DNA of 64,000 nucleotides, taken from NCBI GenBank assembly GCA_032191425.1, contig CM063450.1, positions 30,705,501 through 30,769,500 of the forward strand, read 5' to 3'. The notes beneath the pieces were generated by a model. The model had not been told where the DNA came from. It saw only the letters and a program-made list of their open reading frames with translations, and did no database searches. This stretch comes from Lymantria dispar. Taxonomy: Eukaryota > Arthropoda > Insecta > Lepidoptera > Erebidae. Position numbers and translations under genes: made by a program. Within the stretch, counting starts at the first letter, position 1. Each line of letters starts with the position of its first letter. This document shows, piece after piece, positions 1 through 10,900 of the stretch.

Positions 1-154
1 AATCTAACCAATCTGACTGACCAGGCGTGATAGTAGGCCAATTTCCCTTTCATTGTGGAGGAGGCTCGAGCCCAGTAGTTGGACGTATATGTGCCGTGAG
101 GATGACGACATATTATAAACTTGATTAAACATTTACCTGAAAGTATGTGAAGTG

Positions 155-530
155 TACTCTATCGGCTCTTTCATGGGGAGTGCTCTGAGGAACTGTTTGA
201 CTTGGTACCCCCGCCACCATTTTACCGACGTACCACTCGATACCGCAGCAGGGTTCATCCATTTCACCTGGAAGCGTTATGGTCTTCAACTGTACGTTAC
301 CAGCGATTTCTCCCATGTACGTGCAGGCTCTGGAATGAATTACCTGCTGCTGTGTTTGCCGAGCTCTATGGCATATCCTTCTTTAAACGAGGTTTAAGAA
401 GAGTATTTACTTCACGGTAGGCAACGGCCTGGCTATGCCCCTGGTATTTTAAAGGTCCATGCGCGGCAGAATCACTTATCATCAGGTGTGCTGCCTGCTC
501 GTATGCCACCAGGGGCAAAAAAAAAATATT
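155..530 (+). mobile_element. 3' end of a Jockey/CR1-like LINE (RT C-terminus)
   Basis: The frame from about 175 reads CRLWNELPAAVF and FFKRGLRRVF, a C-terminal pattern common to Jockey/CR1-type reverse transcriptase ORFs, followed by a poly-A run near 520. A close copy is at 14912-15180. Only the 3' end remains. Confidence 0.55.
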
Positions 531-819
531 TGATCTCGAAATGTGCTACGACTGTAAGTTTATAAATATTGATTTAACTAGGGAAATGGCGTAGACATTG
601 ATGTACCTACTAATTTTGTTTTGGAGGTATGGTCACACCCCAGTCGATCTGACCGATATGACAGCAGGGATGATGTGCAACCTAATACCTTACCGTACAC
701 GTATCTGTCTATCGCCATATGGGCGCGCCCCCTATTCCTGGCCTTTATTATCGATAGCTCTTCCTGCGGGTTAACCTTTTGCGTCATGTGGACGCCAACA
801 ACTTTCGCCGTATTTATTA

Positions 820-890
820 ATGTGGTTGGACGCTGTTGACAGTCGTCTGTCAACAACCGCGAGCTGGTCCGCCTGGGATAGTACCACACT
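820..890 (+). repeat. head of the poly-A SINE-like family
   Basis: Matches the first about 70 bases of the repeats at 13720-14055 and 23720-24075 (GACAGT...CTGTC..CAGCCGCG..CC followed by AGTACCACACTCTCG). Another partial copy is at 43125-43210. Confidence 0.5.
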
Positions 891-904
891 CTCGAGTATT
901 ATAT

Positions 905-1060
905 TTGACTGCACAGATGGCGTAATGGTTAAGGTACCGACCTACAGTGCCAGTGTCGAGGGTTCAAATCCCTCGCAGGACAACACTTTATGCCATCCAC
1001 ATATTGTTGTTCTGAATCTTACTTTGTTATGACGATCAGGGTGAATTTCACCACTGCTAA
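905..1060 (+). mobile_element. tRNA-derived SINE (partial)
   Basis: TGGCGTAATGGTTAAGGTA resembles an A box and GGTTCAAATCC is a consensus B box, 39 bases apart, followed by a body beginning CAGGACAACACTTTATGCC. A fuller copy is at 21845-22035. The tRNA fold is incomplete, so it is a SINE and not a tRNA gene. Confidence 0.65.
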
Positions 1061-2199
1061 TAATTTTTTCTTTCGGACTAATCCCACCACACATTCCCAC
1101 CAGTGTAACTCTTCTAAGCCAAGAAGATCCACAATGGTCTCCATAAACGGCACCAAGGTTTAATCCTCTGGAAATCCCAGGAAATGCTATTAATTGTCGT
1201 GGGACCCGTAATAAATTTAATTAGAACAGATAAATAGGAAGAGTTGACAAAATCCACTTCTCTCCTACGCAAAGTGGAAGACATGAAGCAAAGCGACATG
1301 ATTAATAAGATAATAGGGATTAGATAGACGATAGAGCTTAACTGCTAGTCAGTGAAAAATCATATACCTACCTACATATGTATAAATATTAAAGTCTCTA
1401 TTAAATGCAACGCCATGTTAATCACATATTACGGGGAGTGATGGCTACTCAAGTGGTTGACTCGTGACCGGTTGCTACTTCTCCCCACAAGCAGTGTGGT
1501 CCAGCCATGGTCGTTTGAATTATGTTTGTGAATTGTATTACGTATCAAGGTATGTTCGAAAGGCATCACACTAGAGCTGGTTTTTGCTGGACAAGTATGC
1601 AATCTTATATAAAAGAAGTAAGAAAAAATAAAAATAAAAACAATAGACCCCCTGAGTTTCTCGCCGGATCTTCTCGGTGGTGTTATGGAATTACGCGCCC
1701 CCTCTGCCGCTCCGAGTGGATCAGATGGGATGTGATCATATCGATACCTGTCCCTTAAAAAACGGAGGAATCTAATTGAAAAGTTGAGATGAGTGTCGAC
1801 TCGGTATAATGGAGCCTCCATTATGGAGGTTTAACACTGTGAGTCACTAACTCTTGGTTTCCTAGTGCATTGATGAAAGGCGGCTGAAGGATTATCTGGC
1901 AACGAGTTTCTGGGCAGATGATAACACCAAATGCGATGGCCAGCCACCTGCCTAAGCGTTGTGGTTATGACTATATTCTCTCCCCGCCCACGTCCTGTGT
2001 CCAACAACGAATGTCTATAAGTACTTAGGAAATTGATATTATTATCAATCTAGATAATTATAACCATAATTATTATTTTTAAAAGATTAACCTCACAAAA
2101 GGTTAATTGTAATTTATGGTGCCAACACATTGATGATGATTCTTCAAATATTTTTCAATCCAATCTAGCATAATAAATACCCCTATTTTGATGATTTTT

Positions 2200-2380
2200 A
2201 TATTAATGATATATGATGTTTACGCGAGCACTACACATTGTAAATAAAACTACTTTTACAGATTATATCGCGTTTGTATTTGATTTATGATTGCCCAACG
2301 TTTCGAACACTTTGCAGCATTCATGGTCACGGGCGGACTAAGGTGTCTCACGTCCAACAAGTAATCGTTATCACAGACAT
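2200..2380 (+). mobile_element. terminal fragment of a Penelope-like element
   Basis: Matches the flanks of the GIY-YIG element at 47697-49125 (AAATAAAACTACTTT, ATCGCGTTTGTATTTGAT, CGTTTCGAACACTTTGCAGC). A further copy is at 45975-46145. No coding part is present here. Confidence 0.5.
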
Positions 2381-3164
2381 TTATAATTGTTTTTATATTT
2401 GTTAATTAGTATGACATGTTCCATAAAATCAAATGCTCTAACCATATCCAAAATTTACTATCGTCAGCACTTTTTTGGGCTGATACTTTGTTATACTTTG
2501 AATTATATTAAACTCAACCATACCTACATGTAGATTTGTTTCGTTGGAACTCATTCTGTTCAATCTTAATAACATTAAGTTTGGCTAAAAAATCTAAGTA
2601 TTATAGCTCAGTAATTATGGAACTCCTTTTCTGTTAGTTAGACCTTTCGTATAAAACAAAGGGTTAAAATAGATTTATTTGTCTGGGAATATACTTTATG
2701 CAAAATGAAATAATTCTTTGATAACATGGTAAACTTATACATATTTGTTATATGACGGAGGAACTTCTTTGTAATATTAATAAAATTTTCTTCAAATAGA
2801 GTTATTAAAAACTACCTTATTTAAAGACGTTATAATGTTAATTATCTCCTACTCCGAGCCAAATTTAAAATAATAGAAACATTGTAACAATAAACTAATA
2901 ATTTTCTATGTATAGGGAGGTTAGTGTTTCTGGATAATGTCTGCTTTTATTGGTTTTATCTACAAAGAGGTCGATGTAAGATGCATGTATGGAATATTAT
3001 TGCACTCATTTAAATTCATGATATTTCACTATATACCTATTAATCGTTATCTTTCCGTTACGAGGCATTTTTTGTGATTTATCGTAACTGATATCACAAT
3101 CTACCGTACACATGTAACATTACATGTGTGACTCGATATTAACATAACAAATTTTAATCTCGGA
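2381..3164. other. AT-rich intergenic sequence, nothing recognised
   Basis: No long open frame, no exon of the DHDH family and no repeat I recognise. The base composition is strongly AT-rich. Confidence 0.5.
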
Positions 3165-3660
3165 TTTACAACGATCAGATTATTTTTGCAACCGTCAATC
3201 TTACAAGTCATTGAATTTAAAATCATTACTAAGCATTTTATGTGTATTATATTGACTGATTATCGGATCTGAATATCGGATTATATCCAATAAGAGAAAT
3301 ATTACAACGTGTTCCTACCATATTAAGTAAATTAAACTTATTGCTACAAATATTAATCCAGAATTAACCGGAATCAGATTAATTTTGCAGACGTCAATTC
3401 TACAAGTCACTGTATTGAGAATCATTATGAAGCAGTTTCAGTATTTCCCATTGGCTGATTAGATTATCAGATTACATTCAAAGATGGAAGTATCAGTCAT
3501 GTCGTCGACCATGTTACTTGAACTACTTAGGTGCTTACTTTAACAAATATTAATCTAGATCAGATTATTTTTGCAACTGTCGATACAAGTCATTGAATTG
3601 AAAATCATTACGGAGCACTTTATGCATTTTACATTTACATCCAAAGATAAGATTATCTTC
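3165..3660. repeat. degenerate tandem repeat, about 195-bp unit, 2.5 copies
   Basis: Units start near 3172, 3370 and 3560 with ATCAGATTATTTTTGCA, then CGTCAAT, ACAAGTCA, AAAATCATTA, and (units 1 and 2) ACAAATATTAATC. A fourth unit at 4400-4580 is separated by the foldback at 3775-4290. Confidence 0.6.
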
Positions 3661-3774
3661 TTCTTTTGTATTGGCAATAACAATGCTACAATAACATGAG
3701 CTATTGGTGCGGATGTCGAGTTATAATATTCTTCTTAATGTTTCAGTCAGTATTTTCCTATTAACTTTACTTAC

Positions 3775-4290
3775 TTACCATCATTTAGTCACTACCATTG
3801 ATTGGATGCTAACAACCCAATCAATATTATTTGTGGGATTTTGCGGAATATGAAGATTCACGCAATTCTCTAATAAATTATGTTCACTACACTTCAGAAT
3901 TTTCTCTGCATTACATTACATGAAATACCCGCAAATTTATTCAATACAACACTGTGAGACACAAAAGGAATGAATAAAATTTAAAAGCGTGACATTTTGA
4001 CATGCCCGCTAACACCCCTTATTAAATACTTAGTCAGTTAAAAATAATAAGGACTTTTGACGTGAATGTCAAAATGTTGTTTAGCGCCTTTAAATTTAAT
4101 TCATTATTTTAGTATTTCACTGTGTTATAATAAATAAATTTGCTGATATTTTATGTAATCTAACGCATATAAAATACTGAAGTTGATGATATAATAGTTA
4201 ATTGCATGCAATCTCATATTCTGCCAAAATTCCCAGAAGAATCATGATGGTTATCAGCACCTAATAAACGGTAACGATTATTACTAAAAT
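3775..4290. mobile_element. old foldback element inside the tandem repeat
   Basis: Left arm about 3780-4005 and right arm about 4045-4285 are imperfect reverse complements: GCAAATTTATTCAATACAA pairs with TTATAATAAATAAATTTGC, and CTTCAGAATTTTCTCTGC pairs with TAAAATACTGAAG. It separates units 3 and 4 of the flanking tandem repeat, as an insertion would. Confidence 0.5.
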
Positions 4291-4639
4291 ACAGACACTA
4301 AAGACTTGGATAACATTATAACTCGACACTGGCATCAGTAACTCACAGACGTAGCTTATTGCCATTATAAAAAAGAAGAAAAAGAAGTACAAATAATAAT
4401 GAGACTATTTTTGCAGCCGTCAATCCTATAAGCCTTTGAATTGACAATAATTATATAGTGTGCTATCAGTGTTTAACATTGACCGATTAGCTTATCAGTT
4501 TATATCCAAAGATACTAGAGAATATTACAAACCATTTTTTATTTGCATTGTTACCTGAAGTATATAATTATAGTTTATCAAATTTACGTAATAAATTGGC
4601 TAACGACCTTATATCGATCTTGTTATATCTAATCTCATT

Positions 4640-5130
4640 TCAGCCCATACGTCCCACTTTTGCACTCGGTCCTCTTTCATTATGGGAGGGAAATTAACTT
4701 ACTATACCACGCTACTTAAATGGATTGCCAAAGAATTTTGTTTAGAGTATTCCCTCTTTTGCATAGATGTTATATTCCTATTATATCGCTTAGTTGTCAT
4801 TAAAGGGCAAGAGAAGTGATGGTGAATTGTACTCTTACTCCGTTACCATACGGTACACAAATATGATCATCATCATCATTCACCAGTCATCATTTCAGCT
4901 CATATACTTACGTCCCACTATTGGACTCGAGCCTCGTCCACAATTGAAGGGAGATTGATATAGTAAACTATATCATGCTGGTCAGACATGTTGATATAGG
5001 GTTCTGCTTCGAGTTTTCCTTCTCTTACATAGATGTTATATGCGTATTGTATCCCTTAGTCGTCTTTTACGACAAGATAGGGAGTGGTGAATTGTATTCT
5101 TACTCCGTCACCACACGAAAAAACAAACAA
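4640..5130 (-). mobile_element. two SINE-R copies in a row
   Basis: SINE-R is my name for the most abundant repeat here: head CCGTGTGGTGACGGAGTAAG, middle GTCGTAAAAGACGACTAAGG, then CTCGAAATAAAACCCTATAC, and a (GAT)n tail. Two copies lie head to tail at about 4640-4865 and 4870-5130, antisense to the plus strand. Confidence 0.65.
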
Positions 5131-5343
5131 ATAAGACAAATATGATACATGGTAGATATCTTAATATATATAAATTACGTGTCACATTGTTTGTTCGCGA
5201 TGGACTCCTAATCTACTCTATTCTTACTCCGTCACCACACGAAAAAACACAAACAAATATGACAAATATTATACTTGGTAGATATCTTAATATATATAAA
5301 TTACGTGTCACGTTGTTTGTCCGCGATGGACTCCTAAACTACT
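5096..5343. repeat. tandem duplication, 124-bp unit
   Basis: Bases 5096-5219 and 5220-5343 are near-identical. Each joins the end of a SINE-R head to the 5' end of a Helitron-like element (TCTTAATATATATAAATTAC), so the duplication came after that junction was formed. Confidence 0.7.
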
Positions 5344-5756
5344 TAATCGATTTTAATCAAATTTGCACACCGTGTGCAGTTTGATCCAACTTGAAAGATA
5401 GGATAGCTTACATCTTAATTTATAGTCGCAATATTATTTTATTGCAAATTATTTTTATTACCTATTTATCCAACCTATTATTTGACATTCACAATTATCT
5501 GTTAACTCCAAACGATTTTAATAGATGGCGATATCTGTTGACTGGATTGAGTAATTAATTAATAGATGGCGCTACTATGTCAAACCTACAAACGTGTCAT
5601 ATACGATTTTAACTTGCTTTTTTACACAGATGCCATTTGTAAAAAAATATGACAACCTCCATGACAAATGTTCTCATACAGTTCCCCTCAAATAGTTTAA
5701 TAAAATGTAATATAACAAAAATATTAGCCACAGCAACGCGTGGCCGGGTCTGGTAG
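5279..5756 (+). mobile_element. Helitron-like element, GCCGGGTCT-CTAG family
   Basis: Starts TCTTAATATATATAAATTAC and ends GGCCGGGTCTGGTAG, one base off the CTAG end of other copies (20520-20988, 54209-54675, 60920-61396). A 5' piece in reverse orientation is at 5870-5972. No transposase or helicase reading frame. Confidence 0.6.
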
Positions 5757-5977
5757 TGGCTATATATTTTTATTTTGGTATTTTACTATGGCTCCTTATC
5801 TACATCTTATTTAATTATTGGCCGTCTGCCTGACATCAAACCTCTGTGAAAATATAATAAACTGCACACGGTGTGCAAATTTAACTAAAATCGGTTAAGT
5901 AGTTTAGGAGTCCATCGCGGACAAACAACGTGACACGTAATTTATGTATATATTAAGATAGATATAATCAACAAACC

Positions 5978-6130
5978 GAAGGTGAGTGATGTATCGATAC
6001 ATCGTTCGGTTCGGTCTAATAGTTTGAAGACCTTCCAGTGCAGTGGTGCACTATTTCGGATATCTCCCCATCTCATATCATTGTGCAACTAGATTGATTT
6101 CATAATCCTACCCTGGTTAGACCTGGTTAG
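5978..6130 (-). mobile_element. RTE-clade LINE fragment
   Basis: Minus-strand copy of the segment also seen at 7365-7560 (GGTGAGTGATGTAT, TTTGAAGACCTTCCAG, GGATATCTCCCCATCTC). Strongly decayed. Confidence 0.5.
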
Positions 6131-6564
6131 TGATAGAAGCGTTTTTATACAAACTCAATCGATTATATATCAATAGTGGATTTGAACTCGCTGAAGGAAC
6201 TGCAGTACCGTCCAAGTTTCAACTGAATCTAAGGCTTTCTCATAGTTCACAAATTATAGACACAGAGGCAGATTATACTCATCGGTCTTCAAGACAATTT
6301 CGCGTAGCATGTGAATGTGGGCTATGACACTATAACCTCGCAGAATCCGGCTTGTTCAGGTGGCTTCTGAGGTGATTTAAAACTTTCCCTTCCGATCTAT
6401 AGCAAAATCTCTGTAACTTCATAATCATCATCGCAGCCGACATATGTCCCACTGTTGGGCACGGGTCTCCTCTACAATGGGAGGGAATTTGACCTACTAT
6501 ACCATGCTGGTCAGACATGTTGGTATAGGGTTTCATTTCGAGTTTTCCTTTTCTTGCACAGTTC

Positions 6565-7590
6565 CATCCATCCATTCATCAGCCTACAGACGTCCACTGC
6601 TGGACATAGGCCTCCCCACGAGACTGCCACTCGGAACGGTACTGCGCCACTTGCATTCAACGGTTTCCTGCGACTTTGAGAATGTCGTCAGTCCACCTAG
6701 TAGGGGGTCGTCCTACGCTGCGCCGTCCGATTCATAGTCGCCACTCAAGAACCTTTCTTCCTCAACGTATGTCGATTCGACAAGCGATGTGGCCTGCCCA
6801 TTGCTATTTCAACGTGCTAATCCTACGGGTTATGTCAGCTACACCCTTCTACGGATTTCCGTGTTCCGGATTTTATCACGTAGAGAAATACTGAGCATAG
6901 ACCTCTCCATAGCACGCTGAGCGACTTTGAGATTTTTTATGAGGCCGACATTTAGCGACCAAGTTTCAGTGCCGTAAGTCATCGCTGGTAACACACACTG
7001 GTTATAAACCTTTGCTTTCAGACACTGCGGAATATTGGACGAGAAGATCCTCTTAAGTTTCCCGAACGCTGCCCAGCCGAGTTAGATTCGTTGGCTGACC
7101 TCTTTCTCGCAATTGAATCTACATAACTGGACTGCTTGTCCTAGGTAAACATAATGATCCACAACTTCGAGAAGCGCATTCCCAACTAGGACCGGCACAG
7201 AAATGACATGGGCATTAAACATGACTTTCGTCTTGTCCATGTTCATTTGTAGACCCACTAGTTGTCTCAACTACCTCAGCAGGGTGTCTCACGCTGCTGA
7301 GGTCATTGATCATAGTGCCAAGGTCCTCCATGGATTCTGCCATGACTACGATATCGTCAGCAAATCGAAGGTGAGTGATGTATTCGCCGTTGATGTTAAT
7401 GCCGAATTCGGTCTAGTCTAAGAGCTTGAAGACATCTTCCAGAGCAGTGGTGAACAGTTTCGGAGAGATGACGTCTCCCTGTCTCACACCTCTCCGCAAC
7501 TGGATCGGTTTCGCACTCTTATTCTGCATGCGGACTGACATAGTGGCGTTTCTATACAAACACTTCAGCACTTAGATGTATAGATAGTCA
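6565..7590 (-). mobile_element. RTE-clade LINE, 3' part of reverse transcriptase
   Basis: On the minus strand the frame near 7300-7385 reads YITHLRFADDIVVMAESMED, which holds the FADD form of the RT active-site motif. Further along come LVGLQMNMDKTKVMFNAHV and YVYLGQAVQL, features of RTE-clade polymerases common in Lepidoptera. The 3' end is near 6565, and several frameshifts interrupt it. Confidence 0.8.
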
Positions 7591-7961
7591 ATTTGCACAG
7601 TTGTTATCTGCATATTATATCCCATAGTCGTCTTTAAAGACATCCACGGGCAAGATAGGGAGTGGTGATTTGTATTTTTTCGTCACCACACGGTAACTTA
7701 ATCTGTCCTAATAGACAAATCTCGTGTGAATATTTCAGAGCAACGGTTTCGCTTTATTTTTAGATAATTGAGAAGAAATAGAACAGAGTTACTTTCTATC
7801 CTTTATTGGCATAATAGAATATTGTTACAAAATCAACAGCGAATGTATCGCTGTTGAGGAATCAACAGCGATACATAAAAAAATTACATAATTATTCTAC
7901 AGAAAATTAAATCCTATCGTTAATTTCATGTGATATGTTGTATATTAAGTTATTAATTCAT

Positions 7962-10900
7962 TTAAGGATATTCTTGGTCATCAGCGTCATAATGTACCCC
8001 AATTTGTTTGCGCACAGTGTCCATGAGCCTCGCCAGTATGAGACTTTCCTTGTGAGAGTGACGAGGGGACTCGATCAATCCTGAAAAGCATAATTTTATT
8101 ACATCAAATAACCTGTTTTTCCGTGTGGTGACGGAGTAAGAATACAATTCACTACTCCCTATCTTGCCCGTGGATGACGTAAAAGACGACTAAGGGATAT
8201 AATATCTATGCGAGAGAAGGAAAACTCGAGACAAAACCCTATACCAACCTGTCTGAGCAGCATAGTATAGTAAAGTCAATTTCCCTCCCATAGTGGAGGA
8301 GGCCCGAGCCCAACAGTGGGACATATATAGGCTGAGGTGATGATACTGAAGTATTTCTTGATGCTGAAATGTAATCTACTACTGTACTCAAACTGGGAAT
8401 CATTTCGGCATAATAGTTAATTTCCTATACAGATAGTTTTATCTATCCGTTTTTCGGTTTATACTTCAAGACTTTTCATTAAAAACAAGGCTAATTACAA
8501 AAAAAAACTACTTTAGCGAATAATGTTAAGACAAGAGTTCTGAGAATAGTAGGCATACCTGCTCTGATGCATCTCGCCACTTCTAAGGCTTGGTAGACCA
8601 AACCTGCGCTGTTTTCAAATACGTATGGTATCTTTGAAGTGTGCAGTGGGTACTCTCTTGTTTTACCATCGGGATAAGTTACTTTGACCGGGAAATGGAA
8701 GGGATCTTGCAACTGAAATTTAGAATTAGCATATTAAAGGTGACGCCGGTACATGAATAGTTGTAATTTCAATTTTCAACCCGCTAAATAAATTTTGTCG
8801 AGCGATGTGGCCTGCCCGTTACTACTACAGTCTAATAATCCTTCGTGCTGCCGACATAGGCAGCACCCGTTCCTCAATGTATTGCTGTAAAATCGAGTAG
8901 GTATAGCCCGTATGATAGCACGCTAAGCGACTTTGAGCTTGATTGTGACGCCTACATTAGAATAATATCATTTATATATTTTTCAAAGGTTTTATAAATT
9001 AAATAGCGGTCGTCCAAAAAACAATTTGTCTTCTAGAAATTTCAATCAGATATAAAAGCCGAACTTTCGTCGAATGCTAATAATAATTACGAACAATAAA
9101 GGTAAGGCCAAACGGTCTTTAATGAAGACTGAAATTCATTCTATTTAGTATTTTTCTTTCATTCATCATCTTATTGTCCACTATACGTCACAAGTTATTG
9201 ACGATAAGGCCATTATAACCACACATAACAGACAGGTTAATCAGTCAAAGGACAATACTATTGTTTATACTCCTAATGATCTTTCAGCAAGATTTTACGA
9301 CTCCCACGGAAAATTAAGGTTTTATCACACATTATATTACCAAGTCCAAGAATTTGGGTAATATGAAGAAAATCTATTTACCGTAATATGGCCTTTGGTT
9401 CCATAAATCGTAGCCTTACTCCATAGCCTTAGTTTGGTATGTGTGCTCACTACAGCCTTCCTGCCGCCGCTATACTCTAAGATTATAGTTTCCGCCTCAT
9501 CTACTCCATACTCATTCAGTTCACCGATTGCAGTTACTTTAATAGGCTCATCTTTAAATACATACTGAGATAACTGTAGTAAGTAAATACCGATATCGAG
9601 GATTGCTCCACCGCCCAATTCCTTTTTGCTAAAACATAATAAAACACGATATTGACTGTTATAGGTACTACATAGCGTTTAATATGAGCATTGTCGCAAT
9701 AACAAAGGCTATAGTTGTTTTTGAGTAACCTCGTTATAAGGCGAAAATGGCTTGTAAACTAGGTTTGCAATTTTTGTGGAATAAAGCAAGTCCAAATTCT
9801 GATAATGCTCTATTTCTTTCTTCCTATTTCTTTGTTTTAGCATCCAATTCTCTTAAAGAGTTCGATATTAGGTAATAATTAGGGCAGTATAAACAGTACC
9901 TATATTTTCCTCTCTAATTTTCCATAATAATGTTTGGGCTGGCTTGCAATTTGTTTTAGTAGGCTAATGACTATAATAAGGGGATCCATTCCTGTCAACC
10001 CTCAGTCGCCTTGTAAAACATACAAGGCGACTAAGAGAAACAAATAGAGTAGGGTAATGACATAATGTAGAAAGAAATAGAAGTTCAATTTATTTTTAAA
10101 ACCTGACATGGTTTTAAAAATAAATTGAACTTCCGTTTATTTCTTAAGAGCAATATCTCATAAAATAAATAACTAACTCTAGCCATTTATAGCAAATAAT
10201 ACGGAATAAATATTTTTAAAATGCCCTTACAATAATCGTTCAGCTCCTGTATTTGTACCAAAAACAGATTCGACGAATTTAACTTCACCAAGAGTTCCAG
10301 CTTTAATTTCTTTCTCTAAATCTATATAAGATGGTGAGAAGCGGGTCCATAAAGCTTCCATCAAGAAGAGATTCTTTTTCTTGGAGAGATTGACGAGGCT
10401 TTGTGTTTGTTTTTCGTTTAGAGTAAATGCTTTCTCACAGAGCACATGCTTGCCATTTTCAAGGGCCAGTTTGGTAAGCAGATAGTGGTCCGAAATTAAA
10501 GCGCCAATGTATACTACATCTGTAAGAAAACGACACATATTTACGTATAAATTATATTTTTCAGCCATTAGCTTATTTACGTTCTCTTTTGGTCATAGGT
10601 CCAAGTAGGTTGGCTATCGTAATATAAGTTTCCTATGAGAAAGCTGCTGCCCAAACTCCAGGTTATGGGGCTACACACCACTTATGATATGTCATGAATT
10701 CGGACAAACTGTAGCAATTGTAACTGATTAAACACAGTCGCAATTTGAAATAAAATTAATTTAACTTATTGGAAAAATATAAAGGATTACAATATGCAAA
10801 TAAAATCTAAGCACGAGAAGGAAATCTCGAAATAAAACCCTTTACCAACACGTCTGACTAGCGTGATATAGTAGGTCAATTTCCCTCTCATTTTCGAGAA

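Larger units (their letters stand above)
1..2055 (+). repeat. segmental duplicate of 14745-16515
   Basis: The order of blocks matches 14745-16515: SINE tail, LINE 3' end, tRNA-like SINE piece, then about 1 kb of unique-looking sequence including CACATTCCCACCAGTGTAAC and CCAGCCATGGTCGTTTGAAT. This copy has about 500 extra bases (roughly 430-940). Because several unrelated repeats occur in the same order, it is a duplicated genomic block, not one transposon. Confidence 0.8.

Noticed and set aside
905..985. A tRNA gene
   Set aside because: A and B box-like sequences are present, but the arms do not pair well and the same unit recurs with a SINE body at 15183, 21845 and 43480.
1429..1821. A 130-codon minus-strand gene
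   Set aside because: It lies in the duplicated spacer; the second copy (near 16250) does not keep the frame, and parts resemble LINE 3' UTR.
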